Origin: Chloracidobacterium thermophilum B
GTDB lineage: Bacteria; Acidobacteriota; Blastocatellia; Chloracidobacteriales; Chloracidobacteriaceae
Direction: 5' to 3'
DNA: 64,000 nt
Assembly (NCBI RefSeq): GCF_000226295.1
Contig: NC_016025.1
Location: forward strand, 558,001-622,000
Shown here piece after piece: positions 29,128 through 40,517 of the stretch; position 1 is the stretch's first letter; the number at the start of each line of letters is the position of its first letter. The position numbers and the translations under genes are program-made. A model generated the notes under the pieces. It searched no databases. It worked only from the letters and a program-made list of their open reading frames with translations, and was not told the origin of the DNA.

Positions 29128-30911
29128 AGCACCTCGAACCAGCGTTTGATGCGAAGGGCCATGAGCCGGCGTCGCTCGGCAAGGAACGTTTCATAGTCCG
29201 GCACCTGGCCGTTGAGCAGACTCTCTGGCAGGCAGTTCTCCTCGAAGTTCTGCCGCAGAACCTCCGGGTCGGTGATGCCGCCGTAGCGCTTCGGGCCGCC
29301 GTTCACTTGCTCGGCGATCTCCTTGAAGTAGACTTCCGGTGGCTTGTCGCCAATAGCGATATTGATTTCACTTTGCGCCATGACGAAGTTGGCGATCTGG
29401 TTGTACTGGCCACGGCTCAAGCCCTGCTGCTGAAGGTATCGCCGCGGGAAAATGTGGTGCTTGTCGCCGCGGTTGAGCAAGAGATCGCGCACGGTGATGT
29501 CCTTGGAGAGGAAACCCTTGTCGCCAAGCCGCGCTTGCGCGGCCAGATAGGCGATGAAGTACGGGGGACTGAGCCGTAGAGGTCTCCATGTGCTGAGGCA
29601 ACATTCCCGTCCAAAAGCTGTCCGGCAGTTTGGTTGCGATGACGGCGTCGGCATAGCTTCGCAGTCCTTGCGCCTCGATCTGGCGGATGTCGAGGTCAAA
29701 GGTCGACTCGGGACCGCTGGTATAGCGGCCGGTAAGGATGGACATCGCATACCAGCGGCGCACCAAGCACTCGATTTCGTCAGGTGGGAGCCCCTCGCAC
29801 CGGCCGCGCAGGTAGACAATGTAGGCAAAGTTGACCGCGTTGCGGGAAGTGATCAGGTCACTGGTGACAAAGCCGGCCGATCGCAGAATCATGGTCAGGC
29901 GATCGAAATGGGTTTTGTTCATGAAGGCGAGAATGCCCGACTTGAGTTTAGCGAAGGACTCCTCAGCAATTGATTCTTCATACTGCTTGGTCTCGAAATT
30001 GCGCCCCGATAGTAGCGCCACCAGGTCCTGCAGCTTGCCGCGGCCAAACTCGTAGGTGAACGCCACGCGCAGCATGTCCGTATAGGTGGGGTCGTAGAGG
30101 TCGTCGTTGACGTCCTTGAGCCAGCGCATGGCCGGCCAGAACTCGGACCGTACGAAATCCGGATCACCATTTTCGATCTTCTAGGCGAATTCGGGAGCGA
30201 CTGCGAGGTGGCAGAAATAGTCAATCGCTTTGCGCAGGAGGTTGCCCCCGTATTTTTCGTTCACCGCGATCTTGGACATGGCAAAGTCGGCTTGGGAAAG
30301 CTCCACACCCGCCGAGTTCACACGGATGAAAATCTCAGTGACCGTCTCGATGTCCAAGTCGTCAGCCAGCTCGATCACGCCGACGTGGTTGTGAATGATC
30401 TTCCGCAGTCGCTCGAGGGTGGCGAACACGGCATCTTGTGAGGTACCCGCGTTCCGTTGGCAATAATCTGTCACGATCTGGAAAACGCTTGCGGAGGGCG
30501 AGAACAGCTCGGCGACATCCTCCAACCAGGCAGGATCTTTCGCGATGGCGGGGTTGCTGACCTCAAAGCGCTCTTCTTGCGGGTGGAAGGCAATCCGGAT
30601 CGGACGGTATCGTAGTCCTTGGTGATGACCTTCCTGCCCAGGAGGGCTGCCATCAGCGCCGTGATCCGTTGCTGGCCATCAATCAGAATGCGCTTGCCGG
30701 CGGATAACGTGCCATCCTTGAGCTTGACTGTTGGGTTGCGCCAGGTGATCAAGTAGCCGACGGGATACCCACGGTAAAGGGAATCGAGCAGGTTGCGCAC
30801 CTTGGTGGCATCCCAGACGAAGGGCCGTTGGATTTCGGGTATGGCGATCTCGCCGGATTTCACCCAGGTCAATAGGGTTTCAATGGGATGCGGAGTGACT
30901 GAGTAGCGCAT
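29124..30911 (-). pseudogene. GmrSD-like DUF262/DUF1524 nuclease, three lesions
   Basis: N-terminal DUF262 part: [22 protein letters not shown] and [13 protein letters not shown], a DGQQR motif used for nucleotide hydrolysis. C-terminal HNH-like part: [14 protein letters not shown]...NQIANFV. The family cleaves modified phage DNA (GmrSD) or acts in related defence systems. Lesions: a one-base loss near 30610, an in-frame TAG at 30181-30183 (after APEFA) and another frameshift near 29575. Read through, about 590 residues. It lies between an hsdR remnant and hsdS, a common place for accessory defence genes. Confidence 0.8.
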
Positions 30912-30992
30912 CGCGAATATTCTTTCACAAGAAGGTTTACAGAGAAAAGAGCAATGCTGGAATGAACGTCCAGCTCTCGACCTTCTCCGAAA

Positions 30993-32579
<1,587 letters not shown>

Positions 32580-32644
32580 GAAGCGAGCACGCCCAACAGA
32601 CTCGACCATAGCGCGCCCACTCCCATTCAATCGGCCACCCCTGT

Positions 32645-34252
32645 CTAACGTAGTTCCGGAAGTCCGAGCTCTTTTAGAAACGCATTATGCCGAGCGCGAG
32701 CCTCTTCCATCTTACGGGTCAACTCAGCAAGCTCTTGATGAACTTGCTGTAAATCTATTTCCGGCTCTGCTTTAGCCGTGCTGACATACCGGGTGATGTT
32801 GAGGTTGAACTCGTTCTGCCTGATCTCCTCCAGGCTCACCCGCCGGGAGTAGTGCGGCTCCTCCCTGCGGTACTGGTATGTCTCCACGATCCTGTCCACG
32901 TGTTCGGGCAGCAGCAGGTTCTGCCGTTTGCCCTTCTGGTAGTGTTCCGCCGCGTTGATAAACAGCACGTCGTCGAACTTCTTGCACTTTTTGAGCACCA
33001 GGATGCAGACCGGGATGCCGGTGGAGTAGAACAGGTTCGCCGGCAGGCCGATGACGGCGTCGATGTGGTTGTCCTCCAGCAGTTTCTTTCGGATCTTGGC
33101 TTCGCTGTTGCCGCGGAAGAGCACACCGTGGGGCATGATGATGGCCATGGTCCCCTCACGGTGCAGGAAGTGGAAGCCGTGCAGGAGGAACGCAAAATCC
33201 GCCGCCGATTTGGGGGCCAGCCCGTACCCCTTGAAGCGGAAATCCTCCGCCAGGGCTTCGCTGGGCTCCCAGCGGTAGCTAAAGGGAGGATTGGCCACCA
33301 CCGCGTCAAATTCGATCTTCTTGGCCGGATTCTCTTCGCGCAGGAGCGGCCATTCGTTGGTGAGTGTATCGCCGTGGAAGATCTCGAACTCGGTATCGCG
33401 CAGCCCGTGCAGCAGCATGTTCATGCGGGCCAGGTTGTAGGTGGTGATGTTCTTCTCCTGGCCGTAGAGCTTGCCCACGCCGTCCCGTCCCATCCGCCGG
33501 CGCACGTTGAGGAGCAGCGAGCCGGAGCCGCAGGCGAAATCCAGCACCCTGCCCAGCTTCGCACGCCGACCGCTGGCGGGGTCCTGGGCGTCCAGAACGA
33601 CGATGCCCGAGAGGATGCTCGAGATCTGCTGCGGGGTGTAGAACTCGCCGGCCTTTTTGCCGCTCCCGGCGGCGAACTGCCCGATCAGGTACTCGTAGGC
33701 ATCGCCCAAGAGGTCGCGCTCCTGGGGAAACTCCGCCAGGCCTTCGGCGATCCGCTGAATGATGGCGCAAAGGCGTTCGTTGCGCTGGGCGTAGGTTCTG
33801 CCGAGCTTGTCCGAGTCGAGGTTGATCTCCGAGAACAGCCCCTGGAAACTGCGGCCAAAGGACTCGTTCTCGATGAACTTGAAGCCTTTTTGCAGCGTGT
33901 GCAGCAGCTCGGCGTCCTGGGTGCGGGCCAGCTCGGCGATGCTGCTCCAGAGGTATTCGGGTTTGATGACGTAGTGCACCTTGCGGCGCATCACCTCCTC
34001 GAAGGTCGGGATGTCGTCCGGGTTCTTTTCGTACCACACCGCCAGCAGCGAACGCCGCTCGCCTGGGGCAGGCTCGGGCCAGTCCCTTCCCAGTTCCCGT
34101 TTGGCGGCTTCCTCGTAGTTGTCCGAGAGGTAGCGCAAAAAGAGGAAGGCCAGCATGTAGTCGCGGAAGTCGTCGGCGTTCATCGCGCCGCGCAGCTGGT
34201 CGGCGATGGCCCAGAGCGTCTTGCCCAGGCGGATCTGGTCGTGCTCGCTCAT
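32645..34252 (-). CDS. hsdM: Type I DNA methyltransferase subunit HsdM
   Basis: 535 residues, full length. N-terminal helical domain ([20 protein letters not shown]), then the adenine-methyltransferase core: [29 protein letters not shown] (motif I, SAM binding) and [11 protein letters not shown] (NPPF catalytic motif). It ends in coiled-coil-like helices ([20 protein letters not shown]). It methylates N6-adenine in the hemimethylated target chosen by HsdS. Its start overlaps the end of hsdS by 4 bp. It is the third gene of the only complete type I operon here (hsdR-hsdS-hsdM). Confidence 0.95.
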   Translation of the reverse strand: MSEHDQIRLGKTLWAIADQLRGAMNADDFRDYMLAFLFLRYLSDNYEEAAKRELGRDWPEPAPGERRSLLAVWYEKNPDDIPTFEEVMRRKVHYVIKPEYLWSSIAELARTQDAELLHTLQKGFKFIENESFGRSFQGLFSEINLDSDKLGRTYAQRNERLCAIIQRIAEGLAEFPQERDLLGDAYEYLIGQFAAGSGKKAGEFYTPQQISSILSGIVVLDAQDPASGRRAKLGRVLDFACGSGSLLLNVRRRMGRDGVGKLYGQEKNITTYNLARMNMLLHGLRDTEFEIFHGDTLTNEWPLLREENPAKKIEFDAVVANPPFSYRWEPSEALAEDFRFKGYGLAPKSAADFAFLLHGFHFLHREGTMAIIMPHGVLFRGNSEAKIRKKLLEDNHIDAVIGLPANLFYSTGIPVCILVLKKCKKFDDVLFINAAEHYQKGKRQNLLLPEHVDRIVETYQYRREEPHYSRRVSLEEIRQNEFNLNITRYVSTAKAEPEIDLQQVHQELAELTRKMEEARARHNAFLKELGLPELR

Positions 34253-35511
34253 AGGTCAATCTCCTGCGGGAAAAGTTGCTGCATCAGGCCCTTCTTGTGG
34301 GTCTGGAGGGCCTCGAGCTGCTTCGCCTGAAGCTCGATCAGCTCGTCCAGCGACGACAGGCAGTCGGCGATTTTTTGTTGTTCGGGGAGCTTAGGGACAT
34401 GAAAATAGAGTTTCTCAAATGCAGACTTAGGAATTATAGCTGTTGCAGAAGTCCCTGCCTGATTCTGTAGTATTGTTTGATTTTTGCAGAAAAGGTAATA
34501 AATAAAGTCAGAATTGAAGTTACTATTCGGGATAATTGCATTAATCTGTTGATTGCATGACCCAGGAACTTTTAGTATGGCATTTTTTCCAATGCTCGCA
34601 ATACAAGTGATAAGAACAGTATTTTCCGGCAAGACACCTATTAGCTGAACTCCCTCACTGGTCAGCAACCTATCAGTTGTATAAATATACTTTGTATTAG
34701 ATATATCAGTGGGAGTAACCCAAGCAAATCGCCCGTTCCAGTATTTGGGGTTAGATGTGCTTGGAGTCTTCCCGGTGACGATTGTACCAAAGTCTGATAC
34801 TTGAATATTCTCCCACGGCCCGGCGTCGCGGAACTCGGGGAAGCGCAGGCGGGGGGTGGTTTCGCCCTCGCGGGGGAAGAGCTGCTGCATCAGCCCTTTC
34901 TTGTGGGCCTGGAGGGCCTCGAGCTTCTTCGCCTCCAGCTCAATCACCTCATCCAGCGATGACAGGCAGTCGGCAATTTTTTGTTGTTCTAAGAACGGCG
35001 GAAGGGCAATGCGCGATCTGCCAACCTCGGTTTGATTTATACTCGCTTGGTTTACAGCTTGATTTGCCCTTGATCGAATCGAGGATCTGAACGGTTCGCT
35101 ACAAACAACGTAGTAGATAAATTTTGGCACATTATCCCGTTTGTGAACCTGGAAGCGCAGAAGGTTCATGCCGTGATATAGATCAAAAGGCTGATCTACA
35201 AAGGCGCACTTCCCGATATGGTCCAGGCTATTGATATGGCTGAATAGAATGTCGCCTACCTGCAGCTTATACGATTCAATGTCATCTAAACTCTTGATGT
35301 AGCCAACCTTTGTTATGTTAACAAAACCATCTGAAATGGTCTCGATTCGAGTTACCTTTATGCCTGGCGGTTCGTTGTTCTGTACCACAGAGAGGCCATT
35401 AGCAATTAACACGACCTCCCCCAACCGCTTCACCTCCCACGGCCCCGCGTCGCGAAACTCGGGGAAGCGCAGGCGGGGGACGACAGCTTTCTTCTGCTCA
35501 GGCATGGTCAT
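34249..35511 (-). CDS. hsdS: Type I specificity subunit HsdS
   Basis: 420 residues. Two target-recognition domains, each opening with PRLRFPEFRDAGPWE(V/N) at residues ~10 and ~230, each followed by a conserved helix (EQQKIADCLSSLDEVIELEA; EQQKIADCLSSLDELIELQA). The near-identical repeats at the domain ends could allow domain shuffling. Codon use changes inside the recognition domains, which are more AT-rich than the helices, as usual for hsdS. Two Met codons near 35511 and 35505 both follow GGAGG; the first is used here. It overlaps the end of hsdR. Confidence 0.93.
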   Translation of the reverse strand: MTMPEQKKAVVPRLRFPEFRDAGPWEVKRLGEVVLIANGLSVVQNNEPPGIKVTRIETISDGFVNITKVGYIKSLDDIESYKLQVGDILFSHINSLDHIGKCAFVDQPFDLYHGMNLLRFQVHKRDNVPKFIYYVVCSEPFRSSIRSRANQAVNQASINQTEVGRSRIALPPFLEQQKIADCLSSLDEVIELEAKKLEALQAHKKGLMQQLFPREGETTPRLRFPEFRDAGPWENIQVSDFGTIVTGKTPSTSNPKYWNGRFAWVTPTDISNTKYIYTTDRLLTSEGVQLIGVLPENTVLITCIASIGKNAILKVPGSCNQQINAIIPNSNFNSDFIYYLFCKNQTILQNQAGTSATAIIPKSAFEKLYFHVPKLPEQQKIADCLSSLDELIELQAKQLEALQTHKKGLMQQLFPQEIDL

Positions 35512-38473
35512 ACACCTCCAGTCCTGAGATCTCTTTGCCCTGGGCGAGCTTCCTGAGGAGTGGTGCAAGGTCTTCCATCAGCTCCAGCTCTTTTTGCGCC
35601 CGCGCCTTCCAGGAGAGGCCGAGGGGCTGCATCAGCTCGGTGAGGGCGTCGGGGTCGAAGATCATGCGGCGCAGGATGCCGTCGATGAAGCCCTGGAGCG
35701 CCTCGGGTGCCAGGCCGTGCTTGGCGGCGATCTCGGCCACGGCTCGCGCGTATTTTTCGGTCTTGAAGCGCTCGTAGCCCTCGCGGATCTGCTGCTCGCT
35801 GAGGCCCTCGCCCTCCTTCAGGGTGTTCACATACTCGATGATCTCCTCGCGTTCATCGAGGAACTTGGCGTTGCTGCGCAGGAGACCGATGAGCTCGTCG
35901 CGGGTCATCTTCTGCTTCTTGGGTCCCTTGGCGCTGAAGCGCTCGATGAGCTTCATGATGTAGTCGTAGTCGATGAGGGCTGAGTCGAAGAGCACAAACT
36001 CGAAATCGAGCTGCTGAACGGGGTCAGCGGGGTCCGCAGCCTTGCCCTGCTCGGCTTTGAGTCGGGCGGCCACATCCAGGTAAACCCCTTGGAAGGCGCG
36101 CAAGGTATCGGTGGGCAGAACTTCCTCGATCTGGGTATGGGTGGCTTCGTCCAGGTCGGTGTACTGGTCGAGCTGGGTGCGCAGGCGCTGCACCTCCTTG
36201 AAGTGGTTGATGAAGGCCGCGCGGCCCTCGTCGCCCTTGAGGTTGGCCACCTCCTCGGGTTGGCACTCCAGCCCTTGGGATTGCATGAACGCCTGGAGCT
36301 TCTCTACCGCCTCGGCGAGCTTGCCCACCACCACCGGGGCCGGGTCCACGAGCCAGATCTCGCGGGCCCGCTCGCCGGCCTCGCCGGAAAAGAGCGTGAT
36401 GGCCTCGTCCACGGCCTCCTTCTGGGCGCGGAAGTCGAGAATGTTGCCGTAGGGCTTGGAGTCGTTGAGCACCCGGTTGGTGCGCGAAAAGGCCTGAATC
36501 AGGCCGTGGTGCTTGAGGTTCTTATCTACGTACAGCGTGTTCAAATACTGCGAATCGAAGCCGGTCAGCAGCATGTCCACCACGATGGTGAGATCGATCT
36601 TCTGCTCGCGCGGCAGGTCGCGGTTGGGGTACTTCTGGTCTTTGATGCGCTTTTGGATGTCCTGGTAATAGAGGTCGAAGGTATCCAAAGAAAAGTTGGT
36701 GCCGTAGCGGGCGTTGTAGTCGGCGATGATCTCCTTGAGCGCTTCCCGTTTCTTGTCTGGATCTTTGCGGTTGTCGAGCTGCTCCTGGGGCAGGTCCTCT
36801 TGCAGCTGGGCGATGTCGCGGTTGCCATTGGCGGGGGGGGAGAAGACGCAGGCCACGTTCAGGGGCTGGAAGTCGGGGTCTTCCTGCTGCCGGCGGGCCT
36901 GGATCTCCCGAAAGAGCCGGTAGTACTCGATGGCGTCGTCGATGCTGGCGGTGGCAAGCAGCGCATTGAACCGGCGGTGATTCGTCGCGGCGTCGTGCTT
37001 TTCCAGGATGGCCTCGACCACCTTTTGCTTGGCGAGCGTTTCGCCGGGCTTTACGGGCGCGCCCTCGGGTTTGTAGTAGTCCACGTGAAAGCGCAGCACG
37101 TTGCCGTCGTCGATGGCGTGGGTGATGGTGTAGGCGTGGAGCTGTTTGCCGAAGACGTCGGCGGTGGTGACCATGCGGGCTTCCTGGCCTTCGATGGTCT
37201 TGTAGGTGGCGTTGGTCTCGAAGATGGGGGTGCCGGTAAAGCCAAACATCTGGGCTCTCGGGAAGAACTCGCGAATGGCCTGGTGGTATTCGCCGAACTG
37301 GGAGCGGTGGCACTCGTCGAAAATGAACACGATGCGCTTATCCCGTAGGGGCTCGAGGCGCTGACGGTATTCCTTGCGGTGGTCGGCATCCAGCGCCAGG
37401 CCCAGCTTCTGGATGGTAGTCACGATCACCTTGTCGGCGTAGTTGTCCGAGAGGAGGCGCCTCACCAGCGTTTCGGTGTTGGTGTTCTCCTCGACGCAAC
37501 CCGGCTGAAATCGGTTGAATTCATCGCGGGTCTGGCGGTCGAGGTCCTTGCGGTCCACGACAAAGAGCACCTTTTCGACGTCGGGGTTGTCTTTGAGCAG
37601 GGTCGAGGCCTTGAACGAGGTCAGCGTCTTGCCCGAGCCGGTGGTGTGCCAGATGTAGCCGTTGCCGCGGTTTTGCTGGATGCAATCGACGATGGCCTTG
37701 ACCGCATAGATCTGATACGGGCGCATCATCACGAGCCGGCGCTCGGTCTGGATGAGCACCATGTAGCGGCTGATCATCTCGGCGAGGGTGCATTTGGCCA
37801 GCACGGCCTCGGCGAAATCGTCGAGGTGGGTCACTTTTTTGTTGTCCGGCGTAGCCCATTGGTAGATGGGCAGAAAGCGCTCATCGGCGTCGAAGCGGAA
37901 GTGTTCGGCGTTGTTGTTGGCGAAGTACCAGGTAGTCGTGCGGTTGCTGACGATAAAGAGCTGCACAAAGCAAAGCAGGGTGTTGGTATAGCCGTTGCCC
38001 GGGTCCTGCTTGTATTCGACGATCTGCTGCATGGCCCGGCGGGGGCTGACCTGGAGGGTCTTGAGCTCGATCTGCACCAGGGGCAGGCCGTTGATGAGCA
38101 AGATCACGTCGTAGCGGTGAAAGCTCGAGTGGGTGTTGATGCGCAGCTGGCTCACCACCTCGAAGCTGTTCTTGCACCAATCCTTGAGGTTCACCAGCTG
38201 GTAATGCAGCGGGGTGCCGTCCTCGCGCTCGAAGGTGTTGCGTGCACGCAGCCGCTCCGAACAGGCGAAGACGTCGGGGGAGATCATTTCATCCCGCAGG
38301 CGGGCGAACTCGGCATCGGTGAGCTTGACCTGATTGAGCGCCTCGAATTTCTCGCGGAAGTTGCGCTCCAGCGCCTCGCAGTCCCGAATGTCGGGGCGGT
38401 AGGTGTATCCTAGACCCTGGAGCTTTTCGATGAGTATCTCTTCGATTTGTTGTTCTTTGGTCTTGGTCATCAT
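35498..38473 (-). CDS. hsdR: Type I restriction subunit HsdR (EcoR124-like)
   Basis: 991 residues, full length. N-terminal PD-(D/E)XK nuclease (HRYDVILLINGLPLVQIELK). Walker A HTTGSGKT, DEAD-box FIFDECHRSQFG and FGFTGTPIF follow. Helicase motif VI region is IQAFSRTNRVL, and a C-terminal helical assembly domain ends at GLEVYDHA. It translocates DNA with ATP and cuts far from the site when the target is unmethylated. First gene of the operon hsdR-hsdS-hsdM. Upstream lies an hsdS fragment rather than a clean promoter, so transcription may come from further up. Confidence 0.95.
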   Translation of the reverse strand: MMTKTKEQQIEEILIEKLQGLGYTYRPDIRDCEALERNFREKFEALNQVKLTDAEFARLRDEMISPDVFACSERLRARNTFEREDGTPLHYQLVNLKDWCKNSFEVVSQLRINTHSSFHRYDVILLINGLPLVQIELKTLQVSPRRAMQQIVEYKQDPGNGYTNTLLCFVQLFIVSNRTTTWYFANNNAEHFRFDADERFLPIYQWATPDNKKVTHLDDFAEAVLAKCTLAEMISRYMVLIQTERRLVMMRPYQIYAVKAIVDCIQQNRGNGYIWHTTGSGKTLTSFKASTLLKDNPDVEKVLFVVDRKDLDRQTRDEFNRFQPGCVEENTNTETLVRRLLSDNYADKVIVTTIQKLGLALDADHRKEYRQRLEPLRDKRIVFIFDECHRSQFGEYHQAIREFFPRAQMFGFTGTPIFETNATYKTIEGQEARMVTTADVFGKQLHAYTITHAIDDGNVLRFHVDYYKPEGAPVKPGETLAKQKVVEAILEKHDAATNHRRFNALLATASIDDAIEYYRLFREIQARRQQEDPDFQPLNVACVFSPPANGNRDIAQLQEDLPQEQLDNRKDPDKKREALKEIIADYNARYGTNFSLDTFDLYYQDIQKRIKDQKYPNRDLPREQKIDLTIVVDMLLTGFDSQYLNTLYVDKNLKHHGLIQAFSRTNRVLNDSKPYGNILDFRAQKEAVDEAITLFSGEAGERAREIWLVDPAPVVVGKLAEAVEKLQAFMQSQGLECQPEEVANLKGDEGRAAFINHFKEVQRLRTQLDQYTDLDEATHTQIEEVLPTDTLRAFQGVYLDVAARLKAEQGKAADPADPVQQLDFEFVLFDSALIDYDYIMKLIERFSAKGPKKQKMTRDELIGLLRSNAKFLDEREEIIEYVNTLKEGEGLSEQQIREGYERFKTEKYARAVAEIAAKHGLAPEALQGFIDGILRRMIFDPDALTELMQPLGLSWKARAQKELELMEDLAPLLRKLAQGKEISGLEVYDHA

Positions 38474-38482
38474 CCTCCCTCC

Positions 38483-38680
38483 TCAGCCCAAATTTAGGGT
38501 GAGAGACCATGGCTGTCGTTGGGCGCTCAGTACTGCCTCAATCTGGTGCGGATTGAGATCCGCGCACGCGAAGCACGGGAGACCGTCCCCCTGCTCGTTA
38601 TACGTTTTCCTTGGAGGAGAGTGCCCCATCATGATATCAGCAATCTTGGTAAGCTTTACTTCCCGCCACTCACCCGCCAT
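38483..38680 (-). pseudogene. HsdS N-terminal fragment fused to a helicase-like scrap
   Basis: Begins MAGEWREVKLTKIADIMMGH...TYNEQGDGLP, a typical HsdS start. After that the reading frame encodes DLNPHQIEAVLSAQRQP, resembling the Q-motif region of SNF2-type helicases, and ends at LTLNLG. At most 65 residues; a recombination scar. Its start overlaps the end of the DUF1016 gene. Confidence 0.65.
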
Positions 38681-39725
38681 AGCCTTGCTCCTCCAAATTT
38701 CCTTCGTCCAGTTTTGCCAGCTCGGCTTCCAATTCCTCTACCGAAGGCAGGGCACCTCGGAGTTCGGCAGGCAGTGCCTGCGCCAGGCGGTACTCCGCCA
38801 CGCCGAGGGGCTTACTCACATCCCGCAGGGCGTACTCCACCACCACACGGTTTCTCTCCTTGCATAGGAGAATACCCACTGTGGGGTTGTTTTGGGGATG
38901 GCGCAGGAGGTCGTCCACAGCTGACAGGTAAAAGTTGAGTTTGCCTGCGTATTCAGGCTTGAACTCCGTGGTTTTGAGCTCCACGACCACAAAGCAGCGG
39001 AGCTTCAAGTGATAGAAGAGCAGGTCCAGGTAGAAGTCCTCGCCGCCTACTTCCAGATGAACCTGCGATCCCACAAAGGCAAACCCAACGCCTAGCTCCA
39101 CCATGAAGTCGCGCAGGTGTTCTACGAGTTTTTTGTGCAGGTCGCGTTCCAGCAGAGCATCGTGTGTGCTGAGAAAATCGAAGTTGTAAGGGTCCTTGAG
39201 GAGTTGCTGAGCAAGCTCCGATTGCGGCGCGGGCAGGGTGCGGGCAAAGTTGGTGAGAGCCTTTCCCTGGCGATGATAAAGGCCACTTTCGATCTGGTGC
39301 AGGAGGACCGCCCGGCTCCAGCCGTGTTCCACACAAGCCCGCAGGTACCACTTCCGCTCGCTGGGATCTTTGACCTTCGTCAGAACCGTGACATTGTGGA
39401 ACCAGGGCAATTGTCCAGCAACCTGCTGGACAAATTCCCGGTCGGGGTACGCCTCGGCAAACGCCCGCATGTAGAACAGATTCGCCCGGGAAAGCCCTTT
39501 CATATCGGGAAACTCGCGACGCAGGTCATCGGCCAGGCGTTCAATGACCTTGGCGCCCCAGCCCTCCTGCTGCTGCTTCTGGAGAATCTCTTTGCCTATG
39601 TGCCAATAGAGCAGTACCAGTTCGCGGTTGACCGCCAGCGCCGCCTGTACCCTGGCAGTACGGATGCGCGATTTGAGATTCTCTAACAACTCGCCATAGC
39701 CAGTTGGCAATACTTCACCCGCCAT
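38670..39725 (-). CDS. DUF1016/YhcG-type PD-(D/E)XK nuclease
   Basis: 351 residues. N-terminal helical DUF1016 part (VNRELVLLYWHIGKEILQKQ; LSRANLFYMRAFAEAYPD). C-terminal nuclease domain: GVGFAFVGSQVHLEVGGEDF, YLDLLFYHLKLRCFVVVELK (D...ExK core) and YAGKLNFYLSAVDDLLRH. Proteins of this family are often found among type I restriction genes and are presumed nucleases. Its start overlaps the hepT stop and its stop overlaps the hsdS fragment, so it is part of a tight minus-strand run from mntA. Confidence 0.9.
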   Translation of the reverse strand: MAGEVLPTGYGELLENLKSRIRTARVQAALAVNRELVLLYWHIGKEILQKQQQEGWGAKVIERLADDLRREFPDMKGLSRANLFYMRAFAEAYPDREFVQQVAGQLPWFHNVTVLTKVKDPSERKWYLRACVEHGWSRAVLLHQIESGLYHRQGKALTNFARTLPAPQSELAQQLLKDPYNFDFLSTHDALLERDLHKKLVEHLRDFMVELGVGFAFVGSQVHLEVGGEDFYLDLLFYHLKLRCFVVVELKTTEFKPEYAGKLNFYLSAVDDLLRHPQNNPTVGILLCKERNRVVVEYALRDVSKPLGVAEYRLAQALPAELRGALPSVEELEAELAKLDEGNLEEQGYGG

Positions 39726-40071
39726 AGCAGCCTGGCTCCTCCAACTGTTTTACAAGTGCCTCTATCTGGTTTTTTAGAGCGGGAAGGTCTCTTTCCACGG
39801 TTCTCCACACTTCCTGCAAATCCACCCCGAAATACTCGTGAACGAGCACGTTGCGCATGGCGACTATCTGCGCCCAGGGTATCTCAGGGTGGGCCTGATG
39901 AAAGGCTTTGCCAAGTTGCGCCGCCACCTCTCCGATGAGCTGAATGTGGTACAAGACCCAGGTTTGAATCAGTTCTTCCTGTTCAAACGCTTCTCGGCCC
40001 CGAGCGGCGTAACGCTCGATTTTCGCGATGGCATCCAGAATGTCCTTCAATCGCCCCTTCGGGTTCCTCAT
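39715..40071 (-). CDS. hepT: HepT HEPN-domain RNase toxin
   Basis: 118 residues, full length. The active-site motif RX4-6H is in AMRNVLVHEYFGVDLQEVW. HepT cleaves RNA and is silenced by the MNT antitoxin MntA, which adds AMP to a tyrosine near this motif (the Y in HEYF). Overlaps mntA by 4 bp. It is a diverged relative of the split copy at 26696-28418, so a single cell would carry two HepT types. Confidence 0.92.
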   Translation of the reverse strand: MRNPKGRLKDILDAIAKIERYAARGREAFEQEELIQTWVLYHIQLIGEVAAQLGKAFHQAHPEIPWAQIVAMRNVLVHEYFGVDLQEVWRTVERDLPALKNQIEALVKQLEEPGCYGG

Positions 40072-40358
40072 AGTGGAATGCCTTCTCGTAGGACTCGCTC
40101 ACGGATACGGGGCTTGATGCCGCGACTGCTCACCACGTCCACCTTGACTCCCAGCAGCTCCTGAAGCTCAAGCCAAAGCCCGGCATGGTCGAGCAGACTT
40201 CGTCCCGACTCGAAGTCAACAATCAGGTCAATGTCGCTTAGTTCATCGGCCTCGCCACGCGCAACGGAGCCAAAAACCCGTACGTTGCGGGCGCCATACC
40301 TGGCGCACACCTGCAGGATTTCCTCGCGTTTGACGTGCAACAGCTCCTCAAGCGTCAT
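40068..40358 (-). CDS. mntA: MntA minimal nucleotidyltransferase antitoxin
   Basis: 96 residues from the ATG at 40358. The nucleotidyltransferase signature GSVARGEADELSDIDLIVDF gives the GS and DxD active-site residues. It neutralises HepT by AMPylation. The stop overlaps the hepT start (ATGA). The start was chosen by length and because the conserved first helix begins there (LLHVKREEILQVCARYGA). Confidence 0.93.
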   Translation of the reverse strand: MTLEELLHVKREEILQVCARYGARNVRVFGSVARGEADELSDIDLIVDFESGRSLLDHAGLWLELQELLGVKVDVVSSRGIKPRIRERVLREGIPL

Positions 40359-40517
40359 AGCCCAGTTCCTTGAGGTTTTTCCAGATCGCCTCGTCCAGCC
40401 GACGGGCTTCGGCATGCTGCTCGCGCACTATGCCGGGTTGTCTTTTCGGATAACAGCGTGTCGCCGTCAACCTGGCGCTCATATTTATGAGCGCGCTCAT
40501 ATTCCATTTGTGCACGC

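Noticed and set aside
2360-30183. Several in-frame TAG codons (2360, 21844, 30181) suggested stop-codon reassignment
   Set aside because: TAG is also used as a normal terminator here (rpmB, GntR gene, hsdM at 32645), and the three genes come from different sequence types. Mutation or base error is simpler.
36089-37348. 419-codon + strand frame opposite hsdR
   Set aside because: Antisense shadow rich in Val/Leu/Gly; hsdR on the other strand is certain.
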